64,000 bases of DNA from assembly GCF_051622035.1 (NCBI RefSeq), contig NC_135355.1:6312001-6376000 (forward strand). Direction: 5' to 3'. Below, in pieces: positions 48,334-59,034 of this stretch. The notes under the pieces are model-generated. The model was not told where the DNA came from. It searched no databases and saw only the letters and a list, made by a program, of their open reading frames with translations. The position numbers and the translations under genes are program-made. Numbering within the stretch: the stretch's first letter is position 1; each line of letters starts with the position of its first letter. The DNA comes from Arctopsyche grandis (taxonomy: Eukaryota > Arthropoda > Insecta > Trichoptera > Hydropsychidae).

Positions 48334-49049
48334 ACTACTAGTCTACATTTCCATTTCAAATTACTTTCATTCAGTGCCGTAACGAGGATATGGCAAATAG
48401 GCGAGTGCCAAAGGCGCTCGATGCCAGGGGCGCCGGAGGCTCCCCTCGCCGATTTTATTTTTATTTTTTTAATAAATAATGTAAAATTTAAGACGAATTC
48501 GATGTTTTTTTTGAAATATCCATTTGTATATATGTACATTTTTTTCATTGTATAATACTAATAATGGGAAAAAATATCATCGTTCATCATAATTAGGTTG
48601 ACAAAACATTCGGATACGAGATGGTGTTCCAAATCGAAAACAATGAAAGCAGTTCACGATCAATATAACACATACATATAACATATGTACATATGTGTTA
48701 TATTTTCAGTAGTAAACATTATAAAATACGATCATAATTTTGCTAATTCACATTCACTTGCGAAACTTTCAAATGTACAATTATAAGTTTCTTGAATTTT
48801 TAAATCTGTGGAATCTCATATTTGATAAATGGAATAAGGTTAACATTGCCCTTCAGCAGAAAGAACGAGATATTTAGAGATCATCGTTATTAATGCAGGG
48901 ACGCGATAATGATTTTAGGAATTTTCGAGAAAATAATTCAGATAAAATTTTTGTAAAAGTTACTGAACATTGCACTAAATTGAATTATAAAAAAATATCT
49001 AAGTATAATATTATAAAAAATATATAACAATAGAAATTAAATAAGCAAG

Positions 49050-49135
<86 letters not shown>

Positions 49136-49204
49136 ATATATATATTTATTTGTATGTATATATATTGATAATGGAATAACTGACTTTGCTAACGTCTGTA
49201 TATA
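48334..49204. other. Intergenic with truncated DNA-transposon end and (TA)n
   Basis: CAGTGCCGTAACGAGGATAT at 48375 followed by a GC-rich patch to 48450 looks like one end of a hAT-type element; the other end is not visible. A (TA)n tract runs ~49050-49165. No gene. Confidence 0.45.
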
Positions 49205-50726
49205 CAGTGCCCGACAGAATTAAGTGGACACTTCAGAAAAAAACTTTAAGACGGAATATTTTTGTTATGATACATTTTACACAAGAGAAATAAATCAGTA
49301 ATATTCATGATACTTAGGTTTAAAAAATTATACAAAAATATTTTGAAAAAACAATACCGTTTATTAAAAAAAAAAAATGAGCAAAATACGGAAAAATGAG
49401 CAGTAAAGACAAAATTAAGTGGACAGAGAGAAATTCAGATATATATTTTTTTTAAAACTTGTATGAGATCCTTTGGAATTAATTACAGCCTGCAGTCTAT
49501 TGGGTGTGCTTTTCAAATAGTGGACAATTCATCAAATAACCTTTTTTTTTTTTTTAATTTTTAAATTTTTTTGCTCCATTATAGACAACTCATTTTCTAT
49601 GGGATTAATATCTGATGATTGGGGAGGCCACTCAATTAATTAAATTGTATCTTCTTCGAACAATTTCATTGTTTTCTTCGATTTGTGTTTTAGGAAAGAT
49701 GAAAGTACTCCCCAGACCCATTTTTTTCGACTGATTCTTCCAAATTGTCTTTGATTATATCGATGTATATATCCGAGTCCATTATTCCTTCTATTTTGGC
49801 TGGATTCCGACGCCATTCCAGGAAAAACAGCCCCATATCATAATTGAGCCCCCACCATATTTCACCGTTTTCTCAACACACTTGTTTTTGAGGGCTTCAC
49901 TGAATTTTTTCCATACTTTTCGTTTACTTTTTATGCCGATCAGCTCAAATTTACGTTCGTCACTCCACACAATTCGTTTCCAAAACGATAAAGACATTGC
50001 AATATATTTTTTGGCGAATTTTAATCTCTTCGCTTGGTTCACCTTGCTGGTTAAAGGTTTGCGCCGCATTCTACATTTTTTTAAGCCAGCTTCTTTAATC
50101 TACGCGACACTCTTCTCCAAGATATTCAACGACAGGTTTTCTTTAATTTCCCGACAAGTTTTCGTCGGTTCTTGCTTTACTTTCTTAAAAATCAGATGAT
50201 CACCCCGTGGATTTGTTCATTTTTTTCTTCCTCTTCCCGGTAAATTCTCAACAGTGTCATGGTTTTTGAATTTATTCCAAATCTTTTTGGCAGCACTTTG
50301 AAATACGATATTTACTCGCGATATCACAAAAACTCATACCAATTTTATCATCTTCTACCACAAATTTTCGAACTTAAACATGAATTTCAGATTTTTTTCG
50401 ACATTTTATTTTTACAACACTAGACGGGAACAATATTAACGAAACAATTGTCTCCTACCAATTCAAAAGATAGAATGATAAAACACAAAAAAAATTGAAA
50501 CACATTCGTTCCGCATGAACGCACGACCCTATTTTTGAATTGTGACGAATGCGGCAATATCAACGAAACAGCTATAAAGCGAAAAAAACGAAATGTCTAA
50601 ATTAGGATCATAAAATAACACCCTTTTAATTTTTGAAAACTATAATGCTCTATGTTAAATACTTTTTGAGAAAACCGCGTTCTTGTGTACACATAAAAAA
50701 TGTCCACTTAATTCTGTCGGGCACTG
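49205..50726 (-). mobile_element. Tc1-like transposon with decayed transposase
   Basis: CAGTGCCCGACAGAATTAAG at 49205 and its inverted copy ending CACTG at 50726 flank 1,522 bp, and both abut TA. On the minus strand a Tc1-type transposase is readable in pieces: FWKRIVWSDE and GGSIMIWGCFSWNG in the open stretch 50069-49791, and an IEWPPQSSDINPIEN motif with the third catalytic position near 49585-49640. Frameshifts and stops separate them, so the element is not autonomous. Confidence 0.88.
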
Positions 50727-50728
50727 TA

Positions 50729-51140
50729 TATAGCCAGCAGCATGGCTCAGTGGTTGGGCTTTTGCCTAGCACCGAGAGGCACCGGGTTCGATCCCGTGAG
50801 TTGACCGCGATTGAAAAGAATTTATTCTGAGTATATCTGTAATGCTGCTGGTCAGACTTAGATATTTGTGACTCCAGGTCGATCGTTTCCTATCAGAATT
50901 TGCCAATTTTTCTGATTTCATTGTTGAAACGGTTCCTCGATTAAATTGGTTAAAAACCTTCCTACCTACTATGTCACCACTACTTGAGTATGATTAATGT
51001 ACAAGTTAAAATTCATAGATTATTTAATTTATGTTACTCGTTAATTTCCAGTGTTTTGTGTCTCGAAATTCAACGACTTGTGTAGTAAAAATGCTGCATT
51101 GTTTGTAATTGACCAGGAAGGCGCATTGGGGTTTATTTGT
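50729..51140 (+). repeat. tRNA-derived SINE, best copy
   Basis: Forward copy with a clear RNA polymerase III promoter: A box in CATGGCTCAGTGGTTGGG (50740-50757) and B box GGGTTCGATCCCGTG (50785-50799). A body with GACTCCAGGTCGATCGTTTC follows, and the family hairpin tail ACCAGGAAGGCGCATTGGG is near 51110. It abuts the Tc1 element's TA target. Not a functional tRNA gene: no cloverleaf closes. Confidence 0.85.
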
Positions 51141-51409
51141 TAGGCCTTCAAGAAACGAAACAGCGTCTGTAATTCGTTTCTGATTGGCTGGATTGGTTAA
51201 ACAAGTTTGTGGTCGGCCGTTAAATAATATATTTTTTTTCGATTCAAATAAATTTAATACAAAATCAAATGAAGATTTTTTTCATGGTTCGACGGTATAC
51301 TACTAGACTGCATTTCCATTTCAAGTTACTTTTATTATATCCGTGCTAAAACGGATATAAGAAGATGTCGTTGAAAATGGAACTGAGCGAAGCCGGGTAG
51401 CACCACTAG
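51141..51409 (+). mobile_element. Helitron 3' end, partial copy
   Basis: TTTTTTTTCGATTCAAATAA and ACTGAGCGAAGCCGGGTAGC...CCACTAG (ending at 51409, followed by T) match the Helitron family at 55095-55297. The 5' end is not recognisable here. Confidence 0.55.
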
Positions 51410-51528
51410 TGATATACGTGTAAGTATTTGTGTATATATGGATGGTGTACATATATCTTTATATAATTGTCTTTGGCCAGGAAGGTGCATTGGGTTTACC
51501 TGTTAGGCCTTCTTGGTGTAAATAAAAT

Positions 51529-51559
<31 letters not shown>

Positions 51560-51568
51560 ATAAAATTA
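51410..51568. other. SINE tail fragment
   Basis: GGCCAGGAAGGTGCATTGGG...TTAGGCCTTCTTGG at 51476-51515, then an (AATAAA)n tract: the 3' end of a SINE without its head. Confidence 0.55.
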
Positions 51569-51970
51569 GGGTGACCGTCACCGCACTGAATGTTAAAAAA
51601 ATCGAAAATGTTCGTTTACCATGCATACACATGAAAAACGGTTAGTACATATACATATCAGTGGCGTGCGGTAAAAGTCTCTCTCCCCCCGTCGTACATC
51701 CTCAATTAATTTGCGCGAGCAGGATACAACAGGAACAATAGGAACAGGCTTTTCCTCCCGTATCCTGCGCGCGCACTTTAAACAAAGCTGTATGACAAAA
51801 AGAGAGATAATTTCACCGCATGCCACTGATATATATTACATATATATACATAGTACCCTTTACCATGCACCCTTTTTTATCTTTCGACTTAAGATCTTTC
51901 GATTTTCGATCTTTGCCTTCCGATATTTGTTTTTTTGATCTTTTGACTTTCGGTGCCGTGAGGTAGACCC
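51569..51970. mobile_element. Mutator-like foldback family A, copy with perfect TSD
   Basis: GGGTGACCGTCACC at the left and GAGGTAGACCC at the right, 402 bp, with family-A arms. Flanks are a perfect 9-bp duplication ATAAAATTA (51560-51568 and 51971-51979). The two arms differ in length, as in the Exo1 intron copy. Confidence 0.88.
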
Positions 51971-52159
51971 ATAAAATTATTACTTTGCTCCTGATATTAA
52001 TAGTGACATACACAAGTGCCGAAAGCGAAATTTTTTTGTATATCTTCAAATACAAAGTACATATATAAAAAAATGCAACTTAAAATTATAAAATTGCGAG
52101 ATTAACAAAAAAACTATTTTAACAGTTAGTATAGAATTCTATTGTTTTATTATAGAATA

Positions 52160-52371
52160 CTAGTTGTTTTACCCGGCTTCGCTCAGTATTTGTAATATAA
52201 ACAGCTTAAAAATGACGAATTTAATAGTAAATATTCATTTGTTTTTTTATTAAATTTATTTGAATCGAAAAAAAAAAATGTAGAATCTAGCCATAGAAAC
52301 TTTGATTTCTTTTCAATGTTACCAACCAACATTACATACTTACAAAGTCTCTTTCAATATTATATATTAGA
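52160..52371 (-). mobile_element. Short Helitron (reverse)
   Basis: CTAG-TTGTTTTACCCGGCTTCGC at the left and TATATATTAGA at the right, 212 bp, inserted between A and T. Same family as 45376-47378 and 55095-55297. Confidence 0.75.
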
Positions 52372-52750
52372 TTTAATTACATAATTTTTTATTTTTTTAT
52401 ATTTAACGATAATGATTTTATCATAATTAAAATATTTTTTTTCAATTTGTTCATTTTTATAAGCCTATTCTAAGGTTCATTTGGCTCTTTTTTTACATAT
52501 TCATAATTCGCTAGATATTTTTTTTTTAGTACTAAAAAAATAATAAATTTTAGGTTGAGCTTAAATTACCCCTTGGCTTTGTAATGTATTAAGCACTTAA
52601 TGTTTTTCTAATAAGTTTCATTTAATAGAAATCGGACATTTGTACGTACATACATATATATCATACGCAATTCACGTTAATGATAATGATGTTTTTGGTT
52701 CAAACGTAATAGTCACTAATAAAGTGATCGTACTCACGGCGAATCGTACT

Positions 52751-53607
52751 ATGTATTTAATTTTGCCGTTACTGATGATCAATTTAATTCCATGGATCAA
52801 TTGCGACTTCACCAAAGAACAATTGATGACCTGCCACCTCGTGGTTTTGTATGAAAATAACGTGAACTTTTCTGCTTTGCCATCATTAATTATGCTTTCC
52901 ACTCTTACATTTTTAACACTACTTTTATTATATATCAAGGGTAAATATATGATAATAACAAGGGCTTTACGCAAGTGCGATTCGTTGCCGCAACCTGTAG
53001 ACAAAGATCACTTGGTTTCGTATAATATTAGCCCGGTGAAACTGAACGAAACTGATGAAGACCTATCAGGCTATGTGCTTGTACCAAAAACATACCATTG
53101 CATTAAGGTAATCTCCAAAATTTATCAATAATACATACATATTCAATTTTAATTTTATTGATATATTTTTTTAGGCGAAGATCACTCCTATGATCCTTCG
53201 AGATGGAATTTTAAGTTCGACTTTAAACCGAACAACGACAGACCCTTGTAACGATATAATCTTGTCGTTTCCGATTAAGACGTTTTTTTCTGTCGATAAA
53301 CATTGCAATATAAAAGGCGTAATAATATTTTAAATCGTTGTTCAGAGCGATTTATTTTTTGCAGGAATTAAATTAATTGTACTCATGTGTATCATTCTAG
53401 GGAAATTACTCTATTAACGGGCTGAATATTAATCGATGGATGCATTTGCTCACTGGAGATACTTTTATTTACGGACGAACCCTCATCACAGTTGAATACT
53501 TTTCCCCGATTGGAACAACGTTTTGTATTTTCGCAGCTGTCGACATAAAACCGATCCCAAAAATTAAAAGAAAAATTAAACCTCAAAAAAAATCTCGAAA
53601 ATTGTAA
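52751..53607 (+). pseudogene. ML/GM2-activator-like protein, copy B (exon 1 frameshift or retained intron)
   Basis: Exons by homology: 52751-52848, 52940-53107, 53175-53318, 53401-53607. Exons 2-4 are intact and keep CDSLPQPVDKDH, YHCIKV, DPCNDI, KHCNIKG, a GLNINRWMHLLTG segment and FCIF. Exon 1 has the signal peptide (MYLILPLLMINLIPWINC) but lacks 7 nt relative to copy A just before CTGCCACCTCGTGG, so normal splicing would throw exon 2 out of frame. The 91-nt intron 1 has no stop in the shifted frame, and retaining it restores the frame exactly (189 nt from ATG to exon 2), inserting a hydrophobic segment. It is therefore either a pseudogene or a gene with an exonised intron. It lies between two inverted Helitrons. 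Confidence 0.7.
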
Positions 53608-54164
53608 AAATATGTATATCCTCGCAATGTATGCACATATTCGTTTTAATAAATATCATTGTATTCGATCGGTTTTATTTATTTTTACTATATATATTTT
53701 AATGCATTTGCATTGTGTGTTTGTAAAGTAATTAAGCTGCATATTCTTAGTCCAAATTAAACTTAAATCAGTTGAGCCATTTGGATAAATAAAATGGCAA
53801 GTTAGAAAATCTTTCTGATAGATTAATTAGAAATTTTCAAATTTAAATATATATAGGCTTCCGATCCAAGGATCCCGGGTACCATGAATTCCGGTGCTGA
53901 AACTAGTCTGAATATCGGGATTACGGTGCTGGCAGAAATTTCTTTAAAAATATTATTTTTACAAAAATAATATGGAAGAAAACATTAAACAACATTATAT
54001 AATGAACAATGGTGGGATGAGCAATTACAGTCATAGTCCATTTGTTTGCCATCCGTTTCAACGCCGGCTTGCCGTTTCCACGAAATGGTATAAACGACAT
54101 ATATTGTGTCGCAGATATTGTTTCCAACCGCAATGATATTTGAAGCATACTCATTTGAAATTTT
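53608..54164. other. Downstream of copy B
   Basis: AT-rich; AATAAA at 53649-53654 could serve copy B. The patch 53862-53935 (AAGGATCCCGGGTACCATGA) is a cluster of restriction-site-like words with no evident source. No gene. Confidence 0.4.
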
Positions 54165-54960
54165 GAAACTGATTCGAACTCAGAATCGACCACTGATCAC
54201 GTTTTCATGATCTAGAAAAAAGGTGTGTGTGTGTGTGTGTCTGTGTTTCTGTGTGAGTGTCTGTATGTTTATTGTGTGTCAATGGGATTTTTTGAACAAT
54301 GTTCGTCCTATCGAACTGAAACTTAGTATTGGTTACTGAAATTTTTATCGATACACCGTAATTTTTAAGTTGACCGGAAATGGTACCTCCACTTATAGGT
54401 GTCCTCTTCCTTTTTAAGTTTTTGAATTAAATTATCTTCCAAACCACTCATCAAATCGGACTGAAATTTCTTACTTGTAATAGAAATTATTAATATTTGT
54501 TCGTAGTACTTTTAATTGAGAGAATCAAGGTTTTTTGTATTTTTCTAAGAAATACTTTAATTTATTGAACTGAAATTTGATCAAGTTACATATAAAAGTT
54601 GGTAAGCACCCATCAACCAAAAGTGACAGTGGACTCTTGTTCAATTTTTTCTTCCACTATTTTTTTCTACCCCTTTAACATGTGTGCTCTTCATCATTTT
54701 ATTTAGGCTTTTTAAATTATGTTTATTTTCTTGATATTTAGTGTGTATAATATTTATAGTGATTTTAAGTATTAAAAAAACAAAATCTTGAACAAAATCC
54801 GACAACCGGAAGTAGAACTTTTGTCCTGTGTAGGTTTCCCTGCATTTGTATCGAAAATACTCTGATAGCAGGTATGTAGAACGTGAATTGTTCATATGTT
54901 TCATTATTGAATTTTGTTTTGTAACCATCTTATATTTCTCAAAAACATATATTAAGTCGT
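54165..54960. repeat. Second, decayed copy of the ACCGGAAGT-repeat element
   Basis: GATTCGAACTCAGAATCGAC, GATCACGTTTTCATGATCTA, a (GT)n tract and ACCGGAAATGGTACCTC at 54373 match 3466-3720 in order. ACCGGAAGT recurs at 54805, with a decayed ACCAAAAGT near 54614; fewer units than the first copy. The right end (AACATATATTAAGT) is a degenerate form of CATAGATAAAGT. Confidence 0.7.
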
Positions 54961-55094
54961 GGGTTGGTCACATACGAAATTTTTTTAAATGATATTTGTA
55001 GTAATACCAATTATAATTGACAGATTCTGTAATATAATATATTGAATAGTTTATTTAATAGGTACATAGTTCGGAAATAAGCCAATAGGCTTCA

Positions 55095-55297
55095 TCTAAT
55101 ATATAATTTCGAAAGAGACCTTGCATGCAAGGTTTGTTGGGAACATCGAAAACAAATCAAATTTCTATGACGACGATATTGATATCGTTGAATATTTTTT
55201 TTTTCGATTCAAATAATTTAAAAAACCAATAGATTATTTTGCTATGTTTAAACTGTTTATATTACAAATACCGAGCGAAGCCGTCTAAAACCACTAG
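55095..55297 (+). mobile_element. Short Helitron (forward)
   Basis: TCTAATATATAATTTCGAAA at 55095 (after A) to CGAGCGAAGCCG...CCACTAG at 55297 (before T), 203 bp. With 52160-52371 it makes an inverted pair around copy B. Confidence 0.78.
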
Positions 55298-55655
55298 TTT
55301 TCAATATTTTTCCAAATTCACGACATTTCTATATTAATTTTTTAATCCAATATTTCAATTGTTAATGTTTTTTAAATACGTTGATTGATATCATGCTAAG
55401 TGGTAAGGCGCAAGCAAATGAATTCAATTTTTTTCAGTTAAAAAAGATTAATCTCAATTAAATTGTTGTTTTCAAAATTAAATTCACTTCCTATCTCCTC
55501 TTACACCGGAAATATATAAATCTATTCAGAATTCCTACAATGCGCCTATTTTTAGCTTAACTATTAGACTAATATTGTTTTGATTGGCAATTACATACAT
55601 AAATACATAGATGTGTACATAATGTTAAATTTTTCAATACTTGCATAGTACAAAA

Positions 55656-56575
55656 ATGCGCTTTGTCATGTCAGTTTCAACTGCATACTCGATTTTTTTC
55701 ATGTTGTTGATTGATTCGTGGATCAGTTGTGACGTTGCCAAAGCAGCTGAATTGAGCGATGATTTGCCGCCGCGTGGTTTTGTAAGCAAAAAGCAAATTT
55801 CCATAAAATGTTCATTCAGCTAATTAAACTTCTGTTTTAGGGAAAATACTTGTTGACGATAAGGAATTTAAGCACTTGTCCTAAGATTACTGACCCCATA
55901 GACAAAGACGCTTTTCTGAGCTATGATTTGCGAACGATACAAATCAACCAAACTGATGAAGAAGTCACTGGTTATATTTTAGTACCCAAAACCTATAAAT
56001 GCATTAAGGTTTGGATCGCGAAATCGCGATAATAATTGAAGCAATTATCTATCATGTATAAAAATACATTATATCAAACTTTTAGGGGAGAATCTCAGTC
56101 TTAATAGAGAGGTCTGGAGCTGCAGTATCGACCTACAACAAATCATCCACGAATCCATGCACGGATTTAATCATGGCATTTCCGTTGAAGCTTTTTTTCA
56201 ATTCTGATAGTGCTTGCATTTTTAAGAAGGTCCACTATTTTTTTTTTTACTTTATCTATGTTTAATCTATTATATCAAAGTGGTCAGATATGTGTGACAA
56301 CTTGTATGCGTGGTATATGATCAGTAATCGAATATTGATTAGAAAATTGTCTATTCCCATTGCAGGGAAACTATTCGGTCGGGGGACTTGTTATAAACCA
56401 ATGGTCACACTTGCTCACTGGTGAAAGTTTCATGTATGCAAGAGTGCATGTTACTATCGAGTACTTTTCTAGTGTCGGAGTAACCTATTGTAATTTTGTA
56501 ACAGCTGATGTTAAACCGCTGCCGAAAATCAGAAGAAAAAAAAATAAAGTTCAGACGAAACGTGCGAAACAATAA
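55656..56575 (+). CDS. Small secreted ML/GM2-activator-like protein, copy C (intact)
   Basis: Exons 55656-55781, 55841-56008, 56086-56229, 56366-56575; all junctions phase 0; 215 aa. It is the cleanest member. Signal peptide MRFVMSVSTAYSIFFMLLI, then DLPPRGF closing exon 1. Exon 2 is 56 codons, as in A and B, with DPIDKDAFLSYD, NQTDEEVTGYILVPKTYKC; exon 3 (48 codons) has NPCTDLIMAFP and SACIFKK; exon 4 has GNYSVGGLVINQWSHLLTG, VEYFSSVGVTYCNF and a basic tail. ATG 55656 is chosen because upstream in-frame codons start only with TTG. Conserved Cys and Gly/Trp positions are those shared with A and B while the rest has diverged, so the array is old enough for selection to be measurable. N-glycosylation sequons (NQT, NYS) are present. 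Confidence 0.8.
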
Positions 56576-56695
56576 GACGCACATGCATATAATAAAAAAA
56601 TAATTTTTATTTCATACTATAGGAAGAATAGTGCAATCCCCATCGTCTATATAAACAAATATATGTATGTACATCCATATATGTACAGTATAAAT

Positions 56696-57459
56696 CAGTG
56701 TTTCCCAATTACTTTCATGTCACGACCCCCTAAATTTGAAATAATTAATTCCCGGCCCCTTAAAAAAAATTTTTCTAGTTAAAAGGTTTATTTGGCAGTA
56801 ATTATTACAATTATAATACACATATTTATATTCAGTACAAAATTATAGGAACTTGCTTAAAATCATTTTTCTAATATAAAATCTATACACACATGAAACA
56901 ATTTAATGCGATAGATGAGGTCGCATGTTTTTACATAACAAATCGATATCGAGTTCAATGTCAGAAATGCTAACTCGCAAAGCATCTTCGAAAGTCTCCG
57001 TGAAAAGGCATGACCTTTGCTTATTTTTTAATATAAGTAATGACGAAAATGCTGTTTCGCATAGGTACGTAGTCGCGAAAGGAATAAGAGTTAGCAGGGA
57101 TTCTTTTCCAATAGCAGGATATTCTTGCTGTCGCCTTAACCAAAATTCTGAAATACTTTTTTCATTAAATTCCACTTCAAGTAAATTATCTGATCTGATA
57201 TCGATCAACTCTTCTTGGGCTGTCCACGTAATATGATCATATTTTAAGGACTTGGCAAATGGTGTTCTTATCCAATTGTTCCTTTCATCCTCATTCAAGT
57301 TTGGGAAATATTTCCTTAAATATATACATTCCCTAAATATGTAATGTGGAAAAATATTCATAAATGAATATTTGTACTTTCTATTGAATATTTTCGCGGC
57401 CCCCGCGAGAAATCCTACGGCCCCCCAGGGGGTCGCGACCCCCAATTTGGGAAGCATTG
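56696..57459 (-). mobile_element. hAT element, internally deleted, with open transposase C-terminus
   Basis: CAGTGTTTCCCAA at 56696 and TTGGGAAGCATTG ending at 57459, flanked by a perfect 8-bp duplication GTATAAAT (56688-56695 and 57460-57467). On the minus strand 57457-56903 is open for 184 codons, starting inside the TIR. It contains NLLEVEFNEKSISEFW, LIPFATTYLCETAFSSL and DIELDIDLLCKNMRPHLSH, which fit the C-terminal dimerisation part of hAT transposases of the type related to the domesticated ZBED/FAM200 proteins. The N-terminal zinc finger and most of the catalytic core are missing. Confidence 0.85.
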
Positions 57460-57719
57460 GTATAAATGATACAATAAAACTTGTGACAGTAATAATAAAT
57501 AAATAATTAATTAATCAATTGACAAAAAATTTATGGTGGTCGGTGTAGCAGTTATATACATCGAATATGAGAAGTCGCAGCAGTAAGACTATAATTGGAC
57601 GATCAATAATACATACATATATAATAAATACATACTAGTTTTGAAAAATGTCAGAATAATACTTGTCTTTGTTATCAAATGAAATAAAAACTTTGAAAAC
57701 CAATTTACCAAACACTGCA

Positions 57720-58288
57720 TTTATGTCATTTTACTCAAACACTGCATTTATGTCTGGATCGAGCAGTGCGTATTCGATTGGTTTCTCATCTTGCATTCTG
57801 TTGCTCTTTTGATTCAGACGCACGGGCTTGAGTTGTGTGTATTCGATTGGTTTCCAGTATTGCATCCCGTTGCTCCTCTGTTTCTGAAACTCGTGATGCC
57901 TTTTTTCTTTCGTGCTTGAGGTGTAGATTGACCAATCGCTTTTTGTTTGGGTGGCATAATTAATTAAATGTATGAAATGGTAGTTTCCTACTTTACCTAT
58001 CAATAAAAACACAGGTAATGTAAATGTTCCTTTGTTTACGAATTTGCTTTCTTCAGTTGGCAGACGTCATGTTTCCCATTTCCCATTTGTCGGAACAACG
58101 CAGGCAGCGAAATTATAGCGAATGACACTCATTCCCGTTTTTCCCGTTTCCTTTCCTGCTTTTTCCCGTTTTTTTTCCACAGTTATCTTCCCGGAAATGC
58201 ATACAACAAATGCTGAAAGTTCTGTCGTAATCGGTTCAGTGGTTTAGACACACACACCGACATTCATTTATATATACATATATTTAGA
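57720..58288 (-). mobile_element. Helitron 5' end with decayed start of its Rep/helicase gene
   Basis: On the minus strand: TCTAAATATATGTATATATA at 58288 (next to T), then AATGAATGTCGGTGTGTGTG, CTGAACCGATTACGACAG and a coding remnant starting MPPKQKAIGQSTPQARKK at 57957 followed, after a frameshift, by SETEEQRDAILETNRIHTTQ and ESKEQQNAR. Repeated E(E/K)Q..ARxE.NR segments are typical of the N-terminus of Helitron helicases. It is truncated after ~100 codons. Confidence 0.7.
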
Positions 58289-58408
58289 TACATTAGAAAA
58301 TTCTATGTGCGAAGTACGGTTTAAAAAGAATTTGCAATGTAATGACAGTTGTAATAATAAGAAGAGGCTAGTAAAAATCAACAACTTCATAAATACAAGA
58401 GGTCTTAA

Positions 58409-58840
58409 CAGAGGCGTCATTTCAGCTTTTCCCAGGGGGGGTGAATTATATTTTAAAAATGAGTCTAAAAAAAAGTATTTATATATTTTTATCAGTAAAA
58501 TTAATAGTAAAATAATTTAAAAAAATTTATTAAGAGATTTGGGTATAATTGCATGTTTATAAAGTACAAAATAATCTCCTTAAAATACATCGAACGTTTT
58601 TTTTAACTAAGAAATATTAAATTAGCATTAATTAAATGTTGAAAACTATAATATTATTTTATTTACAATACCTATTATATAATAATTGATACCGTCTAAA
58701 TTTTATTGACTTATATATCGATTTTTTTTAATCTTCCTGTTGGCATCCTATTACTAGCAAATAGTAATTTAATTCTAAATAATAATAATCTAGGGTGGGG
58801 CTACCCACGCCAGCCCCCTCTCCCCCCAATGATGCCTCTG
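58409..58840. mobile_element. hAT-like MITE (CAGGGGCG family), copy 2
   Basis: CAGAGGCGTCATTTCAGCTT to AATGATGCCTCTG, with a perfect 8-bp duplication GGTCTTAA (58401-58408 and 58841-58848). The interior shares TTTATTAAGAGATTTGGGTA and ACAATACCTATTATATAATA with 1291-1918. Confidence 0.88.
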
Positions 58841-59034
58841 GGTCTTAATATAAATTTTTCATATGATTTGGCTTTTCTGTTTCGGTTTAAACCAGCTTGG
58901 AAACTGTAGTTCGGACCTCTCGCCCGACATTTACCTCTCTCGGTCCAGTTCATCAGCTGTGAGCTGATGCAGCCCTCGATACTAGGAGACGAGCTCCAGT
59001 ATTCGGCAGGGTACAAATGGTTCTTCTTCGTCTT

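Noticed and set aside
50735-50800. Possible tRNA gene
   Set aside because: A and B boxes are present but the arms do not fold as a cloverleaf and the unit is repeated with a common body; it is a SINE head.
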